NCBI GenBank assembly: GCA_017883285.1
Contig: JADGNV010000083.1
Coordinates: 1 to 51,650 of the forward strand
DNA length: 51,650 nucleotides
Origin: Candidatus Aminicenantota bacterium
GTDB lineage: Bacteria > Acidobacteriota > Aminicenantia > Aminicenantales > UBA4085
Reading direction: 5' to 3'
Made by a program: the position numbers and the translations under genes
The notes under the pieces: model-generated
Seen by the model: the letters and a program-made list of their open reading frames with translations, nothing else
Told to the model about the DNA's origin: nothing
Database searches by the model: none
Shown: positions 19,547-27,464 of the stretch, one piece after another
Layout of the letters: every line of letters begins with the position of its first letter
Numbering within the stretch: position 1 is the stretch's first letter

Positions 19547-22069
19547 ATGGGCCTCAAAGAACCACGAACGCTGACAATGGAGATCAACCACCGGAGTGTG
19601 TCCTTCCCGGAAGACGTCACGGTCCATCGGGCCGCCGAATTGAACGGGATCGACATCCCTTCGCTCTGCTCCCACAAGGACCTCACCCCGTTCGGCGGCT
19701 GCCGCCTGTGCATGGTCGAGATCGAAGGGATGCGCGGCTATCCGCTGTCGTGCAGCACCGCTGCCGCGGAGGGGATGGTCGTCCTGACCGACACCGTCCG
19801 GCTCCGGGAGCTGCGCCAGGAGATCCTGAAGCTCATCCTGAGCGAGCACCCCTCGAGCTGCCTCATCTGCGAGGAGCGGGTCGAATGCCTGGACTACCAG
19901 GGCACGATCCGGAAGGCCGGCGTCACGACCGGCTGCCGCACCTGCCCGAACGACAAGCAGTGCGAGCTCCAGGACCTCGTGGAGAAGATCGGGGTTGCGG
20001 ACATCGACTATCCGATCACCTACCACGGCTACGAGCCCGAGCACGACGACCCCTTCTACGACCGCGACTACAACGTCTGCATCCTCTGCGGCCGCTGCGT
20101 CCGGATGTGCCAGGAGGTGCGGGGCTCGAGCGTCCTGGCCTTCACCCACCGGGGCCCGAAGGTCAAGATCGGCCCGGCCTTCGGCCGGAGCCACATCGAC
20201 GCCGGCTGCGAGTTCTGCGGCGCCTGCGTGGACATCTGCCCGACCGGCGCCCTGGCGGACAAGGCCTCCAAGTGGGACGGCAAGCCCGACGGGCGGCTGG
20301 TCTCCACCTGCCCGTTCTGCGCCATCGGCTGCCAGGTCGAGCTCGAGCACAAGAACGGCCGCCTGTCCAAGGCCCGGGCGAACCTCGACCCGGAGGTCAA
20401 CGACGGCCAGCTGTGCGTCCGGGGCCGGTTCTGCATGCCCGAGGCAACCCATCACTTCGAGCGGGCGAAGAAACCGATGCTTCGGAAGGGCGCCTATTTC
20501 CGGGAAGTATCCTGGGAGGAAGCCCTGGAGAAGGCCGCGGCCGAGCTCCGCGGCTGCGCGCCCGAGGACTTCGCGATGCTCGTCTCCCCCGACCTCACCA
20601 CGGAGAGCCTGTTCGCCGCCCAGAAATTCGTGCGCGACGTCCTCGGCTCGGAGAACATCGACTCCACGGGACGCGAGCAGCTCGCGGGCGGGCCGGGGCT
20701 CTGGTCTCGCCTCTTCTCGCTCCCGATCTCGATCAAGGCCATCGACCGGGCCGACACGATCCTGGCCCTCGGCCTCGACAGCCGGTTCGACTTCTCGGTC
20801 GTGGGGACGAAGGTCCGCAAGGCCCTCGATCGGGGCGCGCATCTCGTGACCGTCGATCCCCGCGAAGGGAACCTGGCCCGCTACGCGAACCGCTGGCTGC
20901 GTCCGCGGCCGGGGCGGGAAGGCCGCCTTCTCCAGTTCTTCGCCGACGCCCTCGCCGGCCGGACGCCCGACGCGGGCGCGGCCGCGAAGGATGCGGCCGT
21001 GGACGCCGCGGAGCTGACCGCGGCCCTCGACCTTCTGGCGGCCAGCCATGATCTGTCCGTGATCGTCGGCTCCCGGATCTTCGCCTACGAAGACAGGCGG
21101 GCGCTCCTCGCCGGACTGCTGGCCCTGTCCGGGCGGCCGGGAACGAATTTTATCCCCTTGTATTTCGGGGCCAACGCGCGCGGCGCCCTGGAGATGGGGG
21201 TCTTCCCGGGAATCGGCCCGGGCGGCGCCGTCCGGCCGGGAGTCTCGCCCGGCGGCGCGCCGGTCGGCCGCTCGGGCCGCCGGCCCCACGTGCTCTACCT
21301 CGCGGGGGATGTCCCCTTCTTCGAGCGGCCGGACTGCGACGTCCTGATCGTCCAGGACATCTATCTCCCGCCCTTCGACGTCGATATCTTCCTGCCCGCC
21401 TCGAGCTTCGCCGAAAGCGGAGGGACCCTCATCAATCTCGAGGGCCGGGTGCAGGACATCGTCCAGGTCGAGGCGCCGCCCGAAGGGGCGGTGACTGGAT
21501 TCATGCGACCCGATTGGCGCATCTTCGCCGAGCTGGCCGGGGCATTGAAGAGCGGGGCGATGCCCTATGGCTCGATCCAGGATGTGAGGGCCGACATCCG
21601 CCGGGCGGTGCCCGACTATCCGCCAGCGCCGGACCGCAAGCCCCGGAAGATGAAACCGATCGAAGGCTGGGACACCGCGCCCGCGGCTCCCGCGGACGGC
21701 GGCGAGGGAAACCACTGGTTGGTCGCGGTCCCGGGCGGCTATCGCCATCGGGGCATCGACCTCGCCTCGAAGGTGGGCGGGCTGAGCGACCTGGGGCTCG
21801 AGGAGGGGTTCCGGATGAACCCGGCCGACCTCGCGGACCTCGGGCTGAAGAGCGGCGACCGGATCGAAATCACCTACGACCGCGGGGCGCCGGCGGTCCT
21901 GGGGACCGTGAAACAGGATGTGGAGTGCCCGGCCGGGGCGGTCTACTTTGCCCGTCCCGTGGCGTTCGGCGGGCTGGCCCACAAGAAGGAGCACGAGCCG
22001 CTCTTTCATCTCGGCGCGAACCCCGTCCGCGTCCGCATCGCGAGGACCAGGGAGGACAGGCATGTATAA
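19547..22069 (+). CDS. NuoG/FDH-alpha-like iron-sulfur molybdopterin-fold subunit, catalytic Cys/Sec absent
   Basis: N-terminal [2Fe-2S] (CSHKDLTPFGGCRLC..C), two CxxCx5C sets, two [4Fe-4S] ferredoxin motifs, CPFCAIGC, molydop-binding C-terminus; aligned active-site region reads NIDSTGREQLAGG. Confidence 0.9.
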   Translation: MGLKEPRTLTMEINHRSVSFPEDVTVHRAAELNGIDIPSLCSHKDLTPFGGCRLCMVEIEGMRGYPLSCSTAAAEGMVVLTDTVRLRELRQEILKLILSEHPSSCLICEERVECLDYQGTIRKAGVTTGCRTCPNDKQCELQDLVEKIGVADIDYPITYHGYEPEHDDPFYDRDYNVCILCGRCVRMCQEVRGSSVLAFTHRGPKVKIGPAFGRSHIDAGCEFCGACVDICPTGALADKASKWDGKPDGRLVSTCPFCAIGCQVELEHKNGRLSKARANLDPEVNDGQLCVRGRFCMPEATHHFERAKKPMLRKGAYFREVSWEEALEKAAAELRGCAPEDFAMLVSPDLTTESLFAAQKFVRDVLGSENIDSTGREQLAGGPGLWSRLFSLPISIKAIDRADTILALGLDSRFDFSVVGTKVRKALDRGAHLVTVDPREGNLARYANRWLRPRPGREGRLLQFFADALAGRTPDAGAAAKDAAVDAAELTAALDLLAASHDLSVIVGSRIFAYEDRRALLAGLLALSGRPGTNFIPLYFGANARGALEMGVFPGIGPGGAVRPGVSPGGAPVGRSGRRPHVLYLAGDVPFFERPDCDVLIVQDIYLPPFDVDIFLPASSFAESGGTLINLEGRVQDIVQVEAPPEGAVTGFMRPDWRIFAELAGALKSGAMPYGSIQDVRADIRRAVPDYPPAPDRKPRKMKPIEGWDTAPAAPADGGEGNHWLVAVPGGYRHRGIDLASKVGGLSDLGLEEGFRMNPADLADLGLKSGDRIEITYDRGAPAVLGTVKQDVECPAGAVYFARPVAFGGLAHKKEHEPLFHLGANPVRVRIARTREDRHV

Positions 22070-22895
22070 AGTCGTGGAGCGGAGGATGATCGTTCCGAAC
22101 ATGCACGAGTTCACCGTCCTTGCGCCGGCGGTGGCCGAATCGGTCAAGCCCGGCAACTTCATCATCGTCCGGCCCGACGCAAGCGGCGAGCGCATTCCCC
22201 TGTCGGTCGCCGACTGGGACCGCGAAGCCGGAACCGTGACCTCGATCTTCATGCAGGTGGGCGCGTCCACGGCCAAGCTGGCCCGCCTCAAGCCGGGCGA
22301 CAGCGTCCCGACGTTCGTCGGACCGCTCGGCAGGGAGACGGTGATCGACAAGTTCGGGACCGTGCTCCTGGTCGGCGGCTGCTACGGCATCGGGTCCATC
22401 TACCCCACCGCCCGGGCGCTCAAGGAGGCCGGCAACAAGGTCGTCACCCTGATCGAGGCCCGCAGCTCGTTCCTCCTCTTCTGGGAGGACAAATTGGCCC
22501 GGGCCTCGGACAAAGTGCTGGTCATCACCCGGGATGGGACCAAGGGCCAGAAAGGGCACGTCAGCCGGATTCCCGAGATGATGCAACGGGCGGGGATCGT
22601 CCCCGACCTGGTCATCGTCAACGGCTGCACCTTCCAGATGATGCAGGTCTCCCGGCTGACGAAGCCGCTCGGCTGGAAGACCATCGTCAACATGAACCCG
22701 ATCATGATCGACGGGACGGGAATGTGCGGCGTCTGCCGGCTCACGGTCGGCGGGAAGACCAAGTTCGCCTGCGTCGACGGGCCCGATTTCGACGGGCACG
22801 AGATCGACTGGGAGGAGTTCCTGGCGCGGCGCAAGACCTACAACCCCGAAGAGGTGGACCCGCTCCGCCGGAGCACTTGCCGGTCCCATTTCTGA
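22062..22895 (+). CDS. NfnA-like (sulfide dehydrogenase beta/ferredoxin-NADP+ reductase) FAD/[2Fe-2S] subunit
   Basis: MYKVVERRMIVPNMHEFTVLAPAVAESVKPGNFIIVRPD..GRIP-type FAD site ERIPLSVAD, C-terminal MCGVCRLTVGGKTKFACVDGPDFDGHEIDW; overlaps previous CDS 8 bp. Confidence 0.92.
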   Translation: MYKVVERRMIVPNMHEFTVLAPAVAESVKPGNFIIVRPDASGERIPLSVADWDREAGTVTSIFMQVGASTAKLARLKPGDSVPTFVGPLGRETVIDKFGTVLLVGGCYGIGSIYPTARALKEAGNKVVTLIEARSSFLLFWEDKLARASDKVLVITRDGTKGQKGHVSRIPEMMQRAGIVPDLVIVNGCTFQMMQVSRLTKPLGWKTIVNMNPIMIDGTGMCGVCRLTVGGKTKFACVDGPDFDGHEIDWEEFLARRKTYNPEEVDPLRRSTCRSHF

Positions 22896-22926
22896 TCCGC
22901 GCCCCCGCGGCCGCGTCAAGGAGGAC

Positions 22927-24351
22927 GTGCGAGTGGTTGAAGAAAAGAAAGACAAGAAAAAGCTGGACCCGCACCGGCGGGCCATGCCCAAACAGCACCC
23001 CTGGGAACGGGTCAAGAACTTCGACGAGGTGGCTCTGGGATATTCGATCCCCACGGCCGTCGAGGAGGCCGAGCGCTGCCTGCAGTGCAAGAAACCCCTC
23101 TGCAACCAGGGCTGTCCCGTCGGGATCGACATCCCCGGCTTCATCAAGTGCATCGTCGAGGGCGATTACGGCGCCGGGGTCAGGAAGATTAAGGAGACCA
23201 ACGCCCTGCCGGCCATCTGCGGCCGGGTCTGTCCCCAGGAAGAGCAGTGCGAAAAGGTCTGCATCGTGGGCAAGAAAGGCGAGCCCGTCTCGATCGGCCG
23301 GCTGGAGCGCTTCCTGGCCGACTGGGAGGCGGCCCAGGGCAAGATCGAGGTCCCGACCCTGGCCCCCAAGACGGGCCGGAAGGTCGCGATCGCCGGGGCC
23401 GGGCCGGCGGGGATCACCGTGGCCAACGACCTGGCCCTCCTCGGCCATGACGTGACCATCTACGAGGCCCTCCATGAGTGCGGCGGGGTGTTGATCTACG
23501 GCATCCCGGAATTCCGCCTCCCGAAGGCGATCGTGAGCCGCGAGGTCGAATACGTCAGGAGCCTCGGGGTCAAGATCTACACCGACTTCGTCGTCGGCAA
23601 GACCAGGACCGTGGACCGGCTCCTCCAGGAATTCGACGCCGTGTTCATCGGCTCGGGCGCCGGCCTGCCCTGGTTCATGGAGATCCCTGGAGAGAACCTA
23701 AACGGCGTCTATTCGGCCAACGAGTACCTGACCCGGGTGAACCTGATGAAGGGCTTCAAGTTCCCCGAATACAACACGCCCGTCAAGCGGCCCGCCCGGG
23801 TGGCCGTCGTCGGCGGCGGCAACGTGGCCATGGACTCCGCCCGGACCGCAGTCCGCCTCGGGGCGAACGAGGTCCACCTCGTCTACCGCCGGAGCAAGGC
23901 GGAGCTGCCGGCCCGGGCCGAGGAAGCGGAGAACGCCGAGGAGGAGGGCGTGATCTTCGACCTCCTCACTCTGCCCGTCCGCCTGATCGGCGACGCGAAC
24001 GGCTGGATCCGGGAGATGGAATGCCTCCGGATGGAGCTTGGCGAGCCCGACGCCTCGGGCCGCCGCAGGCCCGTCGAGGTCAAGGGGTCGAACTTCCGGG
24101 TGCCGTTCGATGCTGTCGTGATCGCCATCGGCAACAGCCCCAACCCGCTCATCCCGATGACGACCCCGGGCCTCGAGATCAGCAAGAAGGGCGGCATCGT
24201 GACCTTGCCCGAGACGGCCCAGACCTCCCGGCCCGACATCTGGGCCGGCGGGGACATCGTCCGCGGGGCCGCGACCGTGATCAGCGCCATGGGCGACGGC
24301 CGGATCGCCGCCGCCTCGATCCACCGATATCTGATGGCCAAGGGCCGCTAG
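22927..24351 (+). CDS. NfnB/GltA-like NADPH-dependent oxidoreductase (glutamate synthase small-subunit family)
   Basis: CLQCKKPLCNQGCPVGIDIPGFI, CGRVCPQEEQCEKVC, FAD GAGPAGITVANDLALLGHDVTIYEA, NADPH VVGGGNVAMDSARTAVRLGA. Confidence 0.94.
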   Translation: MRVVEEKKDKKKLDPHRRAMPKQHPWERVKNFDEVALGYSIPTAVEEAERCLQCKKPLCNQGCPVGIDIPGFIKCIVEGDYGAGVRKIKETNALPAICGRVCPQEEQCEKVCIVGKKGEPVSIGRLERFLADWEAAQGKIEVPTLAPKTGRKVAIAGAGPAGITVANDLALLGHDVTIYEALHECGGVLIYGIPEFRLPKAIVSREVEYVRSLGVKIYTDFVVGKTRTVDRLLQEFDAVFIGSGAGLPWFMEIPGENLNGVYSANEYLTRVNLMKGFKFPEYNTPVKRPARVAVVGGGNVAMDSARTAVRLGANEVHLVYRRSKAELPARAEEAENAEEEGVIFDLLTLPVRLIGDANGWIREMECLRMELGEPDASGRRRPVEVKGSNFRVPFDAVVIAIGNSPNPLIPMTTPGLEISKKGGIVTLPETAQTSRPDIWAGGDIVRGAATVISAMGDGRIAAASIHRYLMAKGR

Positions 24352-24373
24352 CCGGATCGCACCAGGAGACGCC

Positions 24374-24718
24374 ATGACATTAGCCGAAATCCGAGACCTC
24401 CTCGAATGCGACGTCCTCTCCGGGGAAGACGACCTGTCCTTCGACGTCCAGAACGTCGTGGCGTCAGACGGCATGAGCGAAATCCTGGCCTTCGCCAAAT
24501 CCAAGGAGCTCATGATCACCGGCCTGACGAACATCCTCTCGATCCGCACGGCGGACATCGCCGGGGTCGCGGCCGTCCTCTATTGCCGGGGGAAGTCCCC
24601 CGACAAGAAGGTGGTCGAATTCGCCCGCTCGAAAGGCATCCCCGTGCTTGTGACCAAGATGGTGATGTTCGACATCTGCGGGCTGCTCTACAACCGGGGG
24701 CTCAAAGGCGTATCCTGA
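24374..24718 (+). CDS. DRTGG-domain protein (second copy in operon)
   Basis: MTLAEIRDLLECDVLSGEDDLSFDVQNVVASDGMSEILAFAKSKELMITGLTNILSIRTADIAGVAAVLYCRGK. Confidence 0.8.
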   Translation: MTLAEIRDLLECDVLSGEDDLSFDVQNVVASDGMSEILAFAKSKELMITGLTNILSIRTADIAGVAAVLYCRGKSPDKKVVEFARSKGIPVLVTKMVMFDICGLLYNRGLKGVS

Positions 24719-25155
24719 TGGCCGAGGAACTGCTCCGCGAGAAATTCGAGATCCAGGGCCGGAACTTCGACAAGGCCGGCGAGGTCTCGGGAGAGATCAA
24801 GGTCATCCTCCGCGACCTCGGTCTCGACGCGGGCTGCATCCGGCGACTGGTGATCGTGTCTTACGAGGGCGAGATGAACGTGGTCATGTACGCCGACCGG
24901 GGCACGCTGACCCTGATCTTGACCGACGAAGACGTCGGCCTCGAGATCGTCGACGACGGCCCGGGGATTCCCGACATCGACCTGGCCCTCCAGGAAGGCT
25001 ATTCCACCGCCTCCGACGAGATGCGGGAGCTGGGCTTCGGCTTCGGCATGGGCCTGCCGAACATGAGGAAGAACTCGGACGAGTTCCGGATCGAATCCGC
25101 GGTCGGCCGCGGGACCTCGGTCTTCGCCAAAGTGAGGTTGAACCCCCATGGCTGA
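24718..25155 (+). CDS. RsbW-like ATP-binding (HATPase_c) protein
   Basis: LVIVSYEGEMNVVMYADRG..LEIVDDGPGIPDIDLALQEGYSTASDEMRELGFGFGMGLPNMRKNSDEF; start overlaps previous stop (TGATG). Confidence 0.87.
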   Translation: MAEELLREKFEIQGRNFDKAGEVSGEIKVILRDLGLDAGCIRRLVIVSYEGEMNVVMYADRGTLTLILTDEDVGLEIVDDGPGIPDIDLALQEGYSTASDEMRELGFGFGMGLPNMRKNSDEFRIESAVGRGTSVFAKVRLNPHG

Positions 25156-26437
25156 CCTCAAACACGGCTTCAAGATCAACCCCGACAAGTGCCAGGGCCG
25201 GATGCACTGCATGCGGACCTGCCCCACCCGGGCGATCCGGGTGAAGAACGGGAAGGCGCACCTCATCTCGGAGCTCTGCATCGACTGCGGCTCCTGCCTC
25301 CCCGCCTGCCCCACCGGCGCCATTTCGGCCACGACCGTCCCCTTCACCGAGCTCGACCGGTTCAAGTTCAAGGTCGCGGTCGCCTCGCCCGCCCTGTTCG
25401 CCCAGTTCTTGATGAACGTGACGCCCGACCAGGTCGGCCGGGCCCTCCGGGAGCTCGGGTTCGACGCCGTCTGGGAATATTCGATCGACATCGAGCTCGT
25501 CGACCGGGCCATCGCCGACTGCGTCAAGCGGTGGCCGGGCCCGTTCCCCCTGATCTCCAACTCCTGCCCGGTGATCGTCCGCCTGGTCCAGGTCGCCTAT
25601 CCCAGCATGGTCGAGCAGCTCATTCCCGTCGAGGCGCCCCGCGAGATCGCGGGCCGGGAAATCAAGCGCCGCTTCTCCCGAGAGCTCGGGATCAAGCCCG
25701 AGGAGATCGCGGTCATCTACATTACGCCCTGCCAGGCCAAGACGATCTCCATCGTCCAGCCGGCCGAGGACGCCCAGAGCTACCTCGACGGAGCGGTGGG
25801 CATCTCGGAGATCTACAACGCCGTCCTGCACAAGATCCGCAAGCCGGCCAGCGGCGAGCCCAGCCAAAAGAGCGCCCCCGGGCTGGGCGAATTCTTCCAC
25901 TGGGGCGCGCCGGAGGGCGAGTTCCCCAACATGGCCCGCGAGCATTATCTGCCCATCATGGGCCTGACCGACGTCATGAATGTCTTCGACGACCTCGAGA
26001 AGGGCAAGATCCGAAACATCGAGTTCCTGGAGGCCCATGCCTGCCAGGGCGGGTGCATCGGGGGCAACCTGACCGTCGAAAACCTGTACGCCGCCCGGAC
26101 TAAGAGCCTGCAGCTGATCTCCTCTATGTCGAAGCGCTCGCCCCAGTTCGTCAAGGAGGTCGAGCGGCGCTATGCCGTGGAGGACCTGTCTCTCCGGGGG
26201 CCGCTCAAGCCGCGCATCATCGAAGGGGAAGTAATCGACCTCTTCGAGCGCGTCCGGCGGCGGAAGAGGACGGAAGAGCTGATGAAGGCCCTGCCGCTGC
26301 TGAACTGCGGGCTGTGCGGCGCCCCGCGCTGCCGGAACCACGCCGAGGACGTGGCGGGGGGCCGGTCCCAGGTCGGGGATTGCGTTTTCCTCTCGCGGGA
26401 GCGCATCGAGACGCTGCGGAGCATTTACAAGAAGTAG
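25148..26437 (+). CDS. [FeFe]-hydrogenase large-subunit-like protein, probable sensory/non-canonical type
   Basis: Two N-terminal [4Fe-4S]; L1-like SNSCPVIVRL, L2-like TPCQAK, L3-like EAHACQGGCIGGN; C-terminal LNCGLCGAPRCRNHAEDV Fe-S domain. Confidence 0.87.
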   Translation: MADLKHGFKINPDKCQGRMHCMRTCPTRAIRVKNGKAHLISELCIDCGSCLPACPTGAISATTVPFTELDRFKFKVAVASPALFAQFLMNVTPDQVGRALRELGFDAVWEYSIDIELVDRAIADCVKRWPGPFPLISNSCPVIVRLVQVAYPSMVEQLIPVEAPREIAGREIKRRFSRELGIKPEEIAVIYITPCQAKTISIVQPAEDAQSYLDGAVGISEIYNAVLHKIRKPASGEPSQKSAPGLGEFFHWGAPEGEFPNMAREHYLPIMGLTDVMNVFDDLEKGKIRNIEFLEAHACQGGCIGGNLTVENLYAARTKSLQLISSMSKRSPQFVKEVERRYAVEDLSLRGPLKPRIIEGEVIDLFERVRRRKRTEELMKALPLLNCGLCGAPRCRNHAEDVAGGRSQVGDCVFLSRERIETLRSIYKK

Positions 26438-26447
26438 CGGCGGTATC

Positions 26448-26471
26448 GGCGCTAGGGTCGGCCCCGGCGCC
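26448..26471. terminator. GC-rich hairpin between convergent genes, possible terminator
   Basis: GGCGC-TA-GGG-TCGG-CCC-C-GGCGCC followed by GTTTGTCATTTTC; weak U-tract. Confidence 0.35.
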
Positions 26472-26476
26472 GTTTG

Positions 26477-27391
26477 TCATTTTCGGATAGCGCCGCCCAA
26501 ATAAAAGACTACGCCGATGGATCCCTCCACATAGGACGGATTCACCGGCAGCGTGAACGTCTTGCCGCTCCGGGCCAGGTCTGCCGCTTCCGCGGCGCCG
26601 AACGGCTGGCCCTTGATGTCGGTAAAGAAAATCCCGTCGTAGGACCCATAGACGAAATTCCAAGTGAGTGTCTTTGTCGGGCAGTAGAAGCAGCGTGCCT
26701 CGAGCCGGATGGCGAGCCGGTCGTTCACCATAAGGTTCAAGGCGGCCCCCAGGTCGGCCCCGAGGGCGGTCCAGGACGTGGCGGGAATACTGAGGCCGAC
26801 GGGAAGGGCGTCCACATACTGGGTCAGAACCCAATTCGGATCTACGAAGACGGGCTCCGTCTTTGTGGTACCGTAGCCGAAGATGGTATCCGCCCGGAAC
26901 GTGTTCCGGAAGAGCGTCAGCCCTCCCGAAAACGCGCCTTCGACGCGTCCGGTCCCCGTGCGGGCCGCGAGATTGATCGACAGCGGCAGCGTGGTGATAT
27001 GGCCCAGCCGGTCGAAGCCCTGCTCCAGCAATCCGGATTCGCCCGAGTTCCACGTCCAATGGAAATTGAAAACCGAGGTATTCCCGACGCCGGCGCCCAA
27101 AAAGCCGGCCCGGAGCTGGATGCCTATCGTGGGGCTGAAGAAATAGGCCAGGGAGGCGCCGGCCGCGAGGCCGAGGTCGGGATACATGGTGATCACGGTC
27201 TGCTCATTGACGGCGCTCAAGTAATTCGAGCTCCAAGAGGCCGAATAAAGGGTCGATCCGGTGATCCGGGAAAAAGCGACGCTGCCGAAGAGGTGCAGCT
27301 CAAACTTGTTCCGGCCCGCGTTATCCGCGGAAACGGGAAGCAGCCCGGCGGCCAGGGCGAGAGCGAGAACGGCAAGGGCCCTCTGTTTCAC
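26477..27391 (-). CDS. Outer-membrane beta-barrel-like exported protein
   Basis: MKQRALAVLALALAAGLLPVSA signal peptide, alternating amphipathic strands, Gly/aromatic rich. Confidence 0.72.
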   Translation of the reverse strand: MKQRALAVLALALAAGLLPVSADNAGRNKFELHLFGSVAFSRITGSTLYSASWSSNYLSAVNEQTVITMYPDLGLAAGASLAYFFSPTIGIQLRAGFLGAGVGNTSVFNFHWTWNSGESGLLEQGFDRLGHITTLPLSINLAARTGTGRVEGAFSGGLTLFRNTFRADTIFGYGTTKTEPVFVDPNWVLTQYVDALPVGLSIPATSWTALGADLGAALNLMVNDRLAIRLEARCFYCPTKTLTWNFVYGSYDGIFFTDIKGQPFGAAEAADLARSGKTFTLPVNPSYVEGSIGVVFYLGGAIRK

Positions 27392-27404
27392 GTCGATCTC
27401 CTTT

Positions 27405-27452
27405 CAAAAAACAACCCCCCCGCCCCTTCCCCGGGGAAAGAGCGAGGGGGGA
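27405..27452 (-). terminator. Rho-independent terminator-like hairpin after BNR paralogue 2
   Basis: Reverse strand: CCCCCCTCGCTCTTTCCCC/GGGGAAGGGGCGGGGGG then TTGTTTTTTG. Confidence 0.5.
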
Positions 27453-27464
27453 TTTCAAGCGGAC

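Noticed and set aside
19547-22069. Selenocysteine-containing formate dehydrogenase
   Set aside because: No in-frame TGA and no Cys/Sec at the active-site position
19532-22351. 939-aa minus-strand ORF
   Set aside because: Antisense to the clearly coding NuoG-like gene; composition is that of a complementary frame
25148-26437. Canonical catalytic [FeFe]-hydrogenase HydA
   Set aside because: L1 motif lacks the TSCC/TSCS pattern and the protein has the C-terminal Fe-S domain of the non-canonical type
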